Assembly (NCBI GenBank): GCA_041687755.1
Contig: JBDNJM010000111.1
Location: 1 to 17,054 of the forward strand
Direction of reading: 5' to 3'
Source: JBDNJM01 sp041687755
Lineage (GTDB): Bacteria; Planctomycetota; UBA1135; GCA-002686595
DNA: 17,054 nucleotides
Shown: piece by piece, positions 1 to 6,057 of the stretch
Layout of the letters: each line of letters opens with the position of its first letter
How positions within the stretch are numbered: the first letter of the stretch is position 1
The notes under the pieces: generated by a model
Seen by the model: only the letters and a program-made list of their open reading frames with translations
Databases searched by the model: none
Told to the model about the DNA's origin: nothing
Program-made: the position numbers and the translations under genes

Positions 1-1
1 G

Positions 2-148
2 TGGCCTGATGAGAACGCATCCGATGCGGTGGAGGATCGCGCGGAAGAGCTTGCACTGCTGCTCGGTGGACTCGACGCGAACGCGCTTGTTTCGCGCAAC
101 TGGCGGCGTAGAACGCACGACGCTTCGGTATCTGGGATTCGAGCTTGA
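2..148 (+). CDS. Possible C-terminal end of a gene entering from the left edge (unidentified)
   Basis: Frame 2 is open from the first base of the window to a TGA at 146-148, giving 48 residues. The first half is acidic and leucine-rich (for example AVEDRAEELALLLGGLD) and the last part is basic. The composition looks protein-like and includes an amphipathic helix, but I recognise no family, and a stop-free run of 48 codons is not rare in DNA this GC-rich. It could equally be spurious. It lies just upstream of the IS66 remnant, so it could also be the end of a gene disrupted by that element. Confidence 0.25.
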   Translation, partial: WPDENASDAVEDRAEELALLLGGLDANALVSRNWRRRTHDASVSGIRA

Positions 149-218
149 TGGGTGCGCGGGGCGTGACATGCTCCGCGCATGGTCTCCGTTTCGTCGTCTC
201 CCGCGCTGCTGAACGCGC

Positions 219-241
219 AACTGACCGCGTAACTGACCGCG
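219..241 (+). repeat. Short tandem duplication upstream of the IS66 remnant
   Basis: An 11-base unit, aactgaccgcg, occurs at 219-229 and again at 231-241 (period 12). The second copy overlaps the start of the region matching the transposase N-terminus, and the spacer makes an in-frame TAA at 230-232. It looks like a small local duplication that helped break the 5' end of the transposase. Confidence 0.5.
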
Positions 242-975
242 AGGAACATCGAGCTCGAGGCCGAGCTGCAAGCGAAGGGTCGCGAGAACGCGATGCTTCG
301 GGATCGCGTCGAGCAGCTCGAAGAACTCGCTACCGAGAGCTGCCAACAGCTCGCCACACCGCAGGCGCACCTCAAGCGCCTGCTCGGCGGGCGTGGATTG
401 CCGATGTTGAACGAGGGCCAGTCGCTGCTCTTCGACGATGCCGCTGCGAGCGCGGTCGGGACCGTCGAAGACAGCATCGCGCCAGGCCCGCAGGAGATCG
501 CCGAGCTGGGCACGAGGATGCCGAGGTGCCCGAGCGGAGGAGGCACCGAAGAACCCCAAGGCTCGCCGGGATAGCCGCAAGCTCGACGAGTCCAACCTCA
601 AGCGGGAACTGCGACGCTCGGAACTTCCCGAGGATCAGCGGCGGTGCCCCGAGACCGGGGTCGAGCTGGTGGAAGTCGGCACGAAGGTGACGACGGTACT
701 CGACTATCGCGCTGCCGAGCTGGTGCTTATTGAACACCACCAGGTCGAGTACGGCCCGGCCCCCGAGGTCGCAAAGGAGCGACAGATCGAGCCGCGCCTC
801 GCGCCGCTCCCCCCCCGTCGCCGTCGAAGGCGGAACGGCCACCGCGCCCCTCATCGCCTGGCTGCTTTGCCAGAAGTACGTGCTCCATCTGCCGCTGTAT
901 CGCCAGGAGGATGCCTTTGCGCGCCTTGGGGTGCGGCTCTCACGGAAGACCCTCTGCGACGGCCAGCGACTGTAG
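236..975 (+). pseudogene. Degenerate IS66-family transposase remnant (frameshifted, C-terminally truncated)
   Basis: Three successive reading frames carry consecutive parts of an IS66-type (TnpC) transposase. Frame 2 (about 236-520) has the N-terminal leucine-zipper-like coiled coil (IELEAELQAKGRENAMLRDR, then LKRLLGGR and SLLFDDA, matching the usual LFGR...LLF segment). Frame 3 (about 540-775) has the basic linker and zinc-finger-like region (RKLDESNLKRELRRSELPED, CPETGVELVEVG, LDYRAAELVLIEHHQ). Frame 1 (about 810-963) has the start of the central domain (APLIAWLLCQKYVLHLPLYR, then QEDAFARLGVRLSRKTLCD, like the family's HLPLYRQE..FAR.GV.LSR.TL). At least two frameshifts separate these blocks. 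The DDE catalytic domain is absent, because coding similarity stops at about 963, just before a TAG at 973. The zinc-finger cysteines are also reduced. The element is therefore dead. No terminal inverted repeats were seen. Confidence 0.85.
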
Positions 976-1301
976 AGGACGTAGCTGTTCTTCTCCTGAG
1001 GGCTAGCCCTATGGATCAGGCTCGGCGGGCCGAGTTCTGCAACTAGATGGTCGAGACTCTGGCCAGCCAGCGCCCGCGGTCGCTTCTGCATCGATTGGAG
1101 GTAGGCCAACTTCACGCGCTCCTGAACCAGAGGATTGAGGTAGGCCACGGCCAGAGCCACCACAGTCAAGAGCCTCGCCACCCGAGAGCTGCGGGGCGCT
1201 TCCGATCGGCGGGCTCGGACGGCCCCGGCCAGGGCGCTGAGGGGTACAACCGTCGTGATGATTATCGCGCTGGCGATCACTTGACGGGAGTGGGCGAGCA
1301 T
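957..1301 (-). pseudogene. Small membrane protein with SmpA/OmlA-like tail, 3' end apparently lost at the IS66 remnant
   Basis: Starting at ATG 1301 (AGGA about 10 bases upstream, one of the few purine-rich leaders here), the protein has a hydrophobic segment at residues 8-27, a basic loop at 28-43 (RARRSEAPRSSR), a second hydrophobic segment at about 44-58, then a soluble tail. The tail contains GQSLDHLVAELGPP (residues 80-93) and NSYVLYSR (105-112). That pattern resembles the short BamE/SmpA-type 'G.s...v...lGpP ... v.Y' module, but the match is by eye only. From about residue 113 the frame stays open on the antisense of the transposase remnant as far as 372, and that part is arginine-rich nonsense. 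The real C-terminus therefore appears to have been removed when the IS66 element inserted or a deletion joined the two. Function unknown. Confidence 0.5.
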
Positions 1302-1520
1302 AGAAGCATCCTATCTGGCCCGTGAGTGCGCTGGGCCGGGCCGAGCGATCGCCTGCTAGCGGGAGGCTTGGAGTACGGTGGTCCGATCGGTCTGGCCGGG
1401 GGCTTCGCTCAGCGAGCGTTCGCGCCGGGCTCCGTCGGCCAACGGCACCCGGCTTGGTTCTCCAGGTCGTGGCCGGGCGCGTCGGACACCTAGGCTCGAA
1501 CGGAGCCGGCGCTGCTTAGC

Positions 1521-2252
1521 TCAACCGAGTTCGAGGGACTCGAGCCAGCGCACGACCCGGGTAGCCATCATGCCTTCGCACCCGTCGAACACGTGGTCGA
1601 CTCCGGGGAGCAGCGCGAGCTCCACGGGAGCTTCGGTGCGTTCGGCGACCGCGATCGAGTCGGTGAGCGGAACGACGGTATCGGCTCGTCCGTGCACGAG
1701 CAGCCACGGAACGTGCACCTGCTTCGCGAGGGGGGCGACGCTATCGATCGTTCGCATGTCGGCAAGGAACGCCTCGGACAGCGGACAGTCCGGCTTGTCC
1801 CACATGAAGTCTCCGGCCGACTGCTCGCCGAACTTGCGTTGCGCGAAGTCCGCCGTCCCGACCATGCCCGCGAGAGAGACCAGCGCGGCGATGCGGCGAT
1901 CACGACTCGCGGCGAGCACCCCGACCGCGCCCCCCATGGAGTGCCCGACGTAGATCGTGCGGACGAAGCCGGCCGACTCGGCGGCATCGAGCGCGGCGCT
2001 GAGATCTTCGGCCTCCTTCGTCGGGCAGGAGTCCTCGAAGCGCCCCTCCGATTCGCCGTTGCCGGAGAAGGATAGGCGCAGGGCGCCGTAGCCCGACGCA
2101 GCCAAGGTCTCGGCCAGGGTGACGGCCCAGGCCCGGTCCTTGTTACCCGTCACGCCGTGGCCGATCACCACGAGTTCACGGGGGTCGGAATCGGGCGCGT
2201 GGTAGGTGGCGTCCAGGCGCTCGCCCTGCCGATTGCTCAAGTCTTCGAACAT
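1521..2252 (-). CDS. Alpha/beta hydrolase (serine hydrolase, DUF-type esterase/lipase)
   Basis: The 243-residue protein has the full alpha/beta-hydrolase layout. The oxyanion-hole segment is VVIGHGVTGNKD (28-39). The nucleophile elbow is GHSMGG, with Ser105 as the likely nucleophile. Next come the acid in HGRADTVVP (Asp191) and the catalytic His in GVDHVF (His220). The GHGVTGNKDR segment and LRLSFSGNGESEG after strand 4 are typical of small cytoplasmic esterases or acyl-hydrolases that act like a dienelactone hydrolase or lysophospholipase; the substrate cannot be read from the sequence. There is no signal peptide. The ATG at 2252 has no Shine-Dalgarno, and the gene ends in TGA. It lies 134 bases downstream of the peroxiredoxin-like gene on the same strand, so co-transcription is possible but not shown. 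Confidence 0.9.
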   Translation of the reverse strand: MFEDLSNRQGERLDATYHAPDSDPRELVVIGHGVTGNKDRAWAVTLAETLAASGYGALRLSFSGNGESEGRFEDSCPTKEAEDLSAALDAAESAGFVRTIYVGHSMGGAVGVLAASRDRRIAALVSLAGMVGTADFAQRKFGEQSAGDFMWDKPDCPLSEAFLADMRTIDSVAPLAKQVHVPWLLVHGRADTVVPLTDSIAVAERTEAPVELALLPGVDHVFDGCEGMMATRVVRWLESLELG

Positions 2253-2386
2253 AGACCGAGTCGATCCGATAGCCCTTCGCGAATCCAGACCCGCCGCGCC
2301 GATCTTCTCGGATTCCGGAGCGGCCCCTCGTGGGACCCGAAGCGCGTGGAGTTCGGCGAAGCCCCGGGCAGGAGCGTCAGAACGCC

Positions 2387-3043
2387 TCAGCCCAGGGACC
2401 TTACTGCGGCGAGCGCCTCTTCGGGATCGCTGCGCCGAGTGTGATCGGGATGGACGGACGCGAACGCGACGCGACCGTCCTGGGCGATCACATAGCGCGC
2501 TGGCATCGGGAGGTCCCAGTGATCTGTCGCGTTGTGGGCGGGAAGGTCGAGCCCGAGAAATTGCTCGGCCTCCTGGACGTCGGCCGGCGTCGGAATCACG
2601 AGGCCGAAGGCGCGCGCCGCGGAGTTGTCCGTGTCGCGCACGATTCTGAACCCGAGGCCGCTATCGCGCTCGATCCGCTCGCTGAATTCACCGCGCTGGG
2701 GGCACGCTCCCAACAGCTGCGCCCCTGCCGCTTTGAATGCGGTCAGGTGGTGTTGCAGAGCTTCCAGCTCCGCGATGCAGTACGGTCACCAGCTGCCTCG
2801 GAACCAGGTCAAGACCACGGGCCCACGGTTGAGCAGGGCTACCAGTCGGGCGGGGCCGCGCTTGCTCGTGATTCCGTCGAACTGGACGTCGGGCACGCTC
2901 GATCCGGCCGCCAGCGCTCGCTTGGCCGCGCCTTCCGCAACCAACCGATCAATGTGGGTATCGAGGGCGGCGCGCATGCGGGCGGGCACGTCCGCGGCCA
3001 GGAAGTCCTCGCGAATGCGATCGAGTCGGTGGGAGAGACTCAT
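2387..3043 (-). CDS. Peroxiredoxin-like (AhpC/TSA family) protein, candidate selenoprotein with in-frame TGA at the redox Cys
   Basis: The frame runs from ATG 3043 (MSLSHRLDRI) to a TGA at 2387-2389 and is interrupted once, by TGA at 2786-2788. Reading through gives 218 residues of a clean thioredoxin-fold peroxiredoxin-like protein: an N-terminal helical region (1-45), GPVVLTWFRGSW (74-85), the TGA as residue 86, PYCIAELEALQHHL directly after it, then LLGACPQRGEF and a C-terminal core with DLPMPARYVIAQDGRVAFAS and HPDHTRRSDPEE. Members of this family carry W-C-P-Y-C here, so the TGA replaces the first Cys of CxxC, giving U-P-Y-C with Cys89 as partner. It would reduce peroxides or disulfides in the cytosol. 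The intact downstream frame and a SECIS-like hairpin favour selenocysteine; a single-base nonsense mutation (TGC to TGA) is the alternative. A TTG at 3088 would add 15 residues, but family N-termini begin like MSL..., so ATG 3043 was chosen. Confidence 0.7.
2748..2791 (-). promoter_or_regulatory. SECIS-like hairpin directly after the in-frame TGA
   Basis: In the mRNA sense, GCGGAGCU (2773-2766) pairs with AGCUCUGC (2762-2755) in an 8-bp stem with one G-U pair, capped by a GGA loop (2765-2763). The loop opens with G, 20 bases after the TGA. Bacterial SECIS elements typically have a G in the first two loop positions and a UGA-to-loop spacing of roughly 16-37 bases, which this meets. A lower helix UGGUG (2791-2787, including the UG of the TGA) with CACCA (2752-2748) could close the structure around an asymmetric internal loop. 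This was read by eye; no folding energy was computed. Confidence 0.5.
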
Positions 3044-3094
3044 GGGCAGGTGACTTGGTGCGTCGGAAGACGCTTTGGCCGGGGGCAACCGTCG

Positions 3095-3184
3095 CTACTC
3101 GGGCGCGACAACCTCGACCCTGATGCGGTCGGGATCCTCGCAGGACAGAGCGTCGTACTTCGAGCCGATGGCGAAGGGGTCCTT
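3095..3184 (-). pseudogene. C-terminal remnant of a VOC/glyoxalase-type protein
   Basis: A 28-codon stretch ending at TAG (3097-3095) reads DPFAIGSKYDALSCEDPDRI then RVEVVAPE. The 'SCEDPDGIRVEVV' ending is characteristic of the last beta strands of vicinal-oxygen-chelate (glyoxalase-like) proteins, whose Glu is usually a metal ligand. An in-frame TAG lies just upstream, and only about 40 bases separate it from the sulfatase stop, so the rest of the gene is missing. It is squeezed between the sulfatase and the peroxiredoxin-like gene, probably left by a deletion. It is too short to be a working protein. Confidence 0.45.
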
Positions 3185-3196
3185 AGGCTAGTCCGG

Positions 3197-3219
3197 GCCG
3201 CTTGCCGCGCGCAAGCGGC
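3197..3219 (-). terminator. Hairpin just after the sulfatase stop
   Basis: The perfect 9-bp inverted repeat gccgcttgc / gcaagcggc (3197-3205 with 3211-3219, loop of 5) starts 7 bases past the stop of the sulfatase. There is no U-tract on the minus strand, so it may act as a 3' end stabiliser or a weak terminator. Confidence 0.4.
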
Positions 3220-3226
3220 GGCTCGG

Positions 3227-4816
3227 TCAGTCGATCTCGCGCGCCTCGCGCCGCAGCTCCCCCAGGCGGACGGCGAGTCGCGCGACGGTCGCCTGGTGTT
3301 CGGGCATCCCGAACAGGTTGTGCAGCTCGTCGGGATCGGTCTGGAGGTCGTAGAGCTCCCACTCGTCGAGCTGGTGGAAGTGGATCAGCTTGTAGCGGTC
3401 CGTGCGAATGCCGTAGTGCTGGGGCACGGCGTGCACGTCGGGGAAGCCGAAGTAGCGGTAGTAGATCGCCTGGCGCCAGTCGGCCGGGGACGCGCCGGCG
3501 AGCAGCGGCCGCAGGGAGTGGCCCTGGAGCGTCGCGGGGGCGTCCACGCCCGCGGCGTCGAGAAACGTCGGCGCGTAGTCGAGGTTCTGGACGAGCGCCT
3601 CCGAGACGGTGCCGGGTTCGGTGACGCCCGGCCAGCGCACGATTAAGGGCATCTCGAGCGACTCGTCGTACATCCAGCGCTTGTCGAACCAGCCGTGGTC
3701 GCCGAGGTAGAAGCCCTGGTCAGAGGAATAGACGACGATCGTATTCTCGGCTTGGCCGGTGGCTTCGAGCCAGTCCAGCAGCTGTCCTACGCTGTCATCG
3801 ACGCCGCGCACGCAGCGCAGGTAGTTCTTGATGTAGCGCTGGTACTTCCAGCGCACGAGGTCATCGCCCTCAAGCCCCGCGCTGCGGAAGGCTGCGTTGC
3901 GGGGGCCGTACGCCGCATCCCAGGTAGCGCGCTGCTCCGGCGTCATGCGCGCAAGATTCCGGAAGCCGGAGGCGTCGAGAGCGTTGCCCTCGGTGGGCGG
4001 GGCGTCGGCGGGATGCTCGACGAACAGGTCGTAGTAGAGCTCCAGGTCCTGGGCGATGCTCATCTCGCAGGAGCGTCCGCCGCTCGCGTCGTCGGCGTGG
4101 GGGTCGAACAGGGTCGCGGGCTCAGGCACGTCCACGTCCGCCCACAGATCGAGGTGCCGCGGCGCGGGCATCCACGTGCGGTGCGGGGCCTTGTGTTGGC
4201 ACATGAGCAGCCAGGGCTCGTCTGGCCCAGCAGCCTGCCGTTCGTCGAGCCATTCCAGGGCCAGGTCAGTGACGACGTCCGTGCAGTGCCCTTCGATGGT
4301 GCGCCGGCCGTCCTCCCGGATCAGCTCCGGGTTGTAGTAGGCACCTTGCCCGGGAAGGATGTCCCAGTGGTCGAACCCTTTGGGATCGCTACCGAGGTGC
4401 CACTTGCCGATTAGAGCGGTGTCGTAGCCGGCGGCCTGGAGGAGCTTGGGGAACGTCGGCTGGTTCCCGTCGAAGCGGTCTCCGTTCTTCTCGAAGCCGT
4501 TGAGGTGGCTGTGCAATCCGGTGAGGATCACGGCCCGACTCGGTCCGCAAATCGAGTTCGTGCAGTACGAGCGCGCGAAGCGCGTGCCCTCGGCGGCGAG
4601 CCGGTCGATGCGCGGCGTCGGGTCGAGCGCGGCGAGCCGCCCGCCGTAGGCTCCGACCGCGTCGGTTGCGTGGTCGTCGCTGAAGATGAAGAGGATGTTC
4701 GGGCGGCGCGCCGGCGGAGCCGCGGCCCCCGCTTCCTGGGCGCTCGCGCCGGAGGGGGACAAGAGCGCGACGGCGACGGCGGACGCGGCGAGGGACGTGC
4801 GGGCGACTCGGTTCAT
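3227..4816 (-). CDS. Secreted formylglycine-dependent sulfatase (S1 family, GlcNAc-6-sulfatase-like)
   Basis: The 529-residue protein has a signal peptide (1-26, ending ASA-QE). Metal-binding Asp47-Asp48 lie in FSDDHATD. The activation motif C-G-P-S-R lies at 90-94 in SICGPSRAVILTG; Cys90 would be converted to formylglycine. Further active-site residues are Lys138 and His140 in GKWHLG, His211 in HKAPH, the second metal pair Asp366-Gln367 in YSSDQGFYLGDHGW, and Lys379 in DKRWMYDESLEMP. That last block resembles sulfatases acting on N-acetylglucosamine-6-sulfate and similar glycans, but the substrate is an inference. It would cleave sulfate esters from polysaccharide in the periplasm or outside the cell. 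The maturation enzyme is not in the window. The ATG at 4816 has no Shine-Dalgarno. The gene is divergent from the mddA-like gene, with about 350 bases between. Confidence 0.95.
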   Translation of the reverse strand: MNRVARTSLAASAVAVALLSPSGASAQEAGAAAPPARRPNILFIFSDDHATDAVGAYGGRLAALDPTPRIDRLAAEGTRFARSYCTNSICGPSRAVILTGLHSHLNGFEKNGDRFDGNQPTFPKLLQAAGYDTALIGKWHLGSDPKGFDHWDILPGQGAYYNPELIREDGRRTIEGHCTDVVTDLALEWLDERQAAGPDEPWLLMCQHKAPHRTWMPAPRHLDLWADVDVPEPATLFDPHADDASGGRSCEMSIAQDLELYYDLFVEHPADAPPTEGNALDASGFRNLARMTPEQRATWDAAYGPRNAAFRSAGLEGDDLVRWKYQRYIKNYLRCVRGVDDSVGQLLDWLEATGQAENTIVVYSSDQGFYLGDHGWFDKRWMYDESLEMPLIVRWPGVTEPGTVSEALVQNLDYAPTFLDAAGVDAPATLQGHSLRPLLAGASPADWRQAIYYRYFGFPDVHAVPQHYGIRTDRYKLIHFHQLDEWELYDLQTDPDELHNLFGMPEHQATVARLAVRLGELRREAREID

Positions 4817-5169
4817 GCGGCGAGGCTAGCGCGATGGACCCGCGCGGCCGCCGGTCACCGCCGATCTTCGCTGGCATGGGGGCGAGGGCGACACTCCGGG
4901 CTAGGCTCTCCACCCCTCCGTTCGCCGCGGCCGCCTTCCCATAGTCGCCATGTCGCTATAGGCGTCAGATTTCCCAATCGGAGTGGGTTTCGCGCTGGAG
5001 GGAGGCCCGGTTCGGATTCCGGGGTGGTCCAATCAGATCCGACCGGCCTACGCAGACAACGACTTCCGTCGACGAGACAGCGCCCTGGCCCTGAATCGCG
5101 TCCTTGTTCGCTCCACCCTCGATTGGGCGAAAGCGCGCGTGCACCTAAAAATTCCGCTCGAAACCTGCC
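4817..5169. other. Divergent intergenic region between sulfatase and mddA-like gene
   Basis: This stretch of about 350 bases contains no convincing gene. It must hold the promoters of both divergent neighbours. The only candidate I can point to is the -35/-10 pair in front of the mddA-like gene, listed separately. Confidence 0.5.
5123..5151 (+). promoter_or_regulatory. mddA: Possible sigma70-type promoter of the mddA-like gene
   Basis: TTGGGC (5123-5128) and TAAAAA (5146-5151) are separated by 17 bases. They match the -35 consensus in its first three bases and the -10 consensus in four of six. The A-run stands out in GC-rich surroundings. Transcription would start about a dozen bases before ATG 5170, giving a very short leader without a Shine-Dalgarno. 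Confidence 0.3.
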
Positions 5170-5922
5170 ATGGACTCGACTCTCCTCGATCATCACTCTT
5201 CGTCGAACCGTACCGGCTACTTGGTCTACGGTATCCTCTGTTACGCGATCGGCATGGCCGGCCTGGTCGCCTTGATCGCGGCATGCCTAGGCTTGTTGCC
5301 CTTGGGTGCGGGATGGGTCAATCTTGAAGCCACAGGGGCCAAGCTCGCGCTCAACCTAGGTCTGATCGCCCTGTTCGGAATTCAGCATGCGATCATGGCC
5401 CGGCCGGCGTACAAGCAGCGCTGGCGGGAGCATCGGCATCAGGCCACCGAGCGGCCGACGTTCGTACTCTTGTCCGGCGTGATCCTGGGCCTGGTAGTTC
5501 TCCTTTGGCAGCCAGTCGGCGGTGTGCTGTGGTCGGTCGACAGCACCGCCGGTCGCGCGGCTCTGATCGGTCTCGCCTCACTCGGCTGGATCTACATGCT
5601 CGTTTCGAGCTTCGCCATCGACCACTTCGAGTTGTTCGGCCTGCGTCAGTCTTGGCAGGCCTCTCGCGGCATCGAGATTGATCGTCCTGAATTTCGCCGC
5701 CGGCTGACCTATCGCTTCGATCGGCACCCGATCATGACCGGCATCCTGATTGGTCTCTGGTCAACGCCTGACATGGGGCACGCTCGCCTGACCCTCGCCG
5801 CGGCGCTGACGGTCTACATTATTCTGGGCGTGCGGATGGAGGAACGCGACCTCAAAGCGGAGCACGGAAAATCCTACGAGCTCTATCGGCAAGAGGTGCG
5901 GAGCATGGTGCCCGGGCTGTAG
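5170..5922 (+). CDS. mddA: Methanethiol S-methyltransferase MddA-like integral membrane protein
   Basis: The 250-residue protein has hydrophobic segments at about 16-42, 56-76, 97-117, 132-152 and 188-222. Its signatures match the MddA branch of the NnrU/isoprenylcysteine-methyltransferase-like superfamily: IQHAIMARPAYKQRW (71-85), ERPTFVLL, the spacing of WQPV...VLWSV, IDHFELFGLRQ (150-160), YRFDRHPIMTGILIGLWSTP (181-200), and EERDL...HGKSYELYR (224-240). The last two blocks are the S-adenosylmethionine-binding core of this fold. MddA methylates methanethiol to dimethyl sulfide in the cytoplasmic membrane. Length and motif order agree with the family. Some related proteins have other substrates, so the specificity is inferred. 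It is a lone gene: the sulfatase is divergent, and the next gene converges on it across a hairpin. Confidence 0.85.
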   Translation: MDSTLLDHHSSSNRTGYLVYGILCYAIGMAGLVALIAACLGLLPLGAGWVNLEATGAKLALNLGLIALFGIQHAIMARPAYKQRWREHRHQATERPTFVLLSGVILGLVVLLWQPVGGVLWSVDSTAGRAALIGLASLGWIYMLVSSFAIDHFELFGLRQSWQASRGIEIDRPEFRRRLTYRFDRHPIMTGILIGLWSTPDMGHARLTLAAALTVYIILGVRMEERDLKAEHGKSYELYRQEVRSMVPGL

Positions 5923-5965
5923 GGCCGTTCGCATCCCGACCCGGCTCTGTACGTTGGGAACGAAG

Positions 5966-6007
5966 TCGGGCGCCGGGCTGCCGTTGAGCAGCGGATCCGG
6001 CGCCCGG
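5966..6007. terminator. Long two-part hairpin between convergent genes (bidirectional terminator)
   Basis: The perfect 9-bp repeat gggcgccgg / ccggcgccc (5968-5976 with 5997-6005) encloses a second 5-bp stem gctgc / gcagc (5977-5981 with 5988-5992). One or two extra pairs extend the base. It sits midway between the mddA-like stop (5922) and the di-haem oxidoreductase stop (6058), where a shared terminator is expected. No U-tract follows on either strand; a run of nine G lies just to the right. Confidence 0.55.
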
Positions 6008-6057
6008 CGAGGGGGGGGAAGTGGGGCAGAGAGAACGGTCCCCTCTGCCCGTTTGGC

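Noticed and set aside
372..956. The last two thirds of the 309-codon minus-strand frame that starts at 1301
   Set aside because: It is antisense to IS66 transposase blocks and turns into arginine-rich sequence, so it is treated as read-through beyond the breakpoint and not as native protein.
3044..3088. A TTG start giving 15 more residues on the peroxiredoxin-like protein
   Set aside because: The extra residues (MPPAKASSDAP...) are not family-like, and ATG 3043 gives the usual MSL... N-terminus.
2330..3646. A 438-codon plus-strand open frame across the peroxiredoxin-like gene and the end of the sulfatase
   Set aside because: It is antisense to two recognisable genes, its sequence has no family features, and it shares the same GC-driven composition as other antisense frames here.
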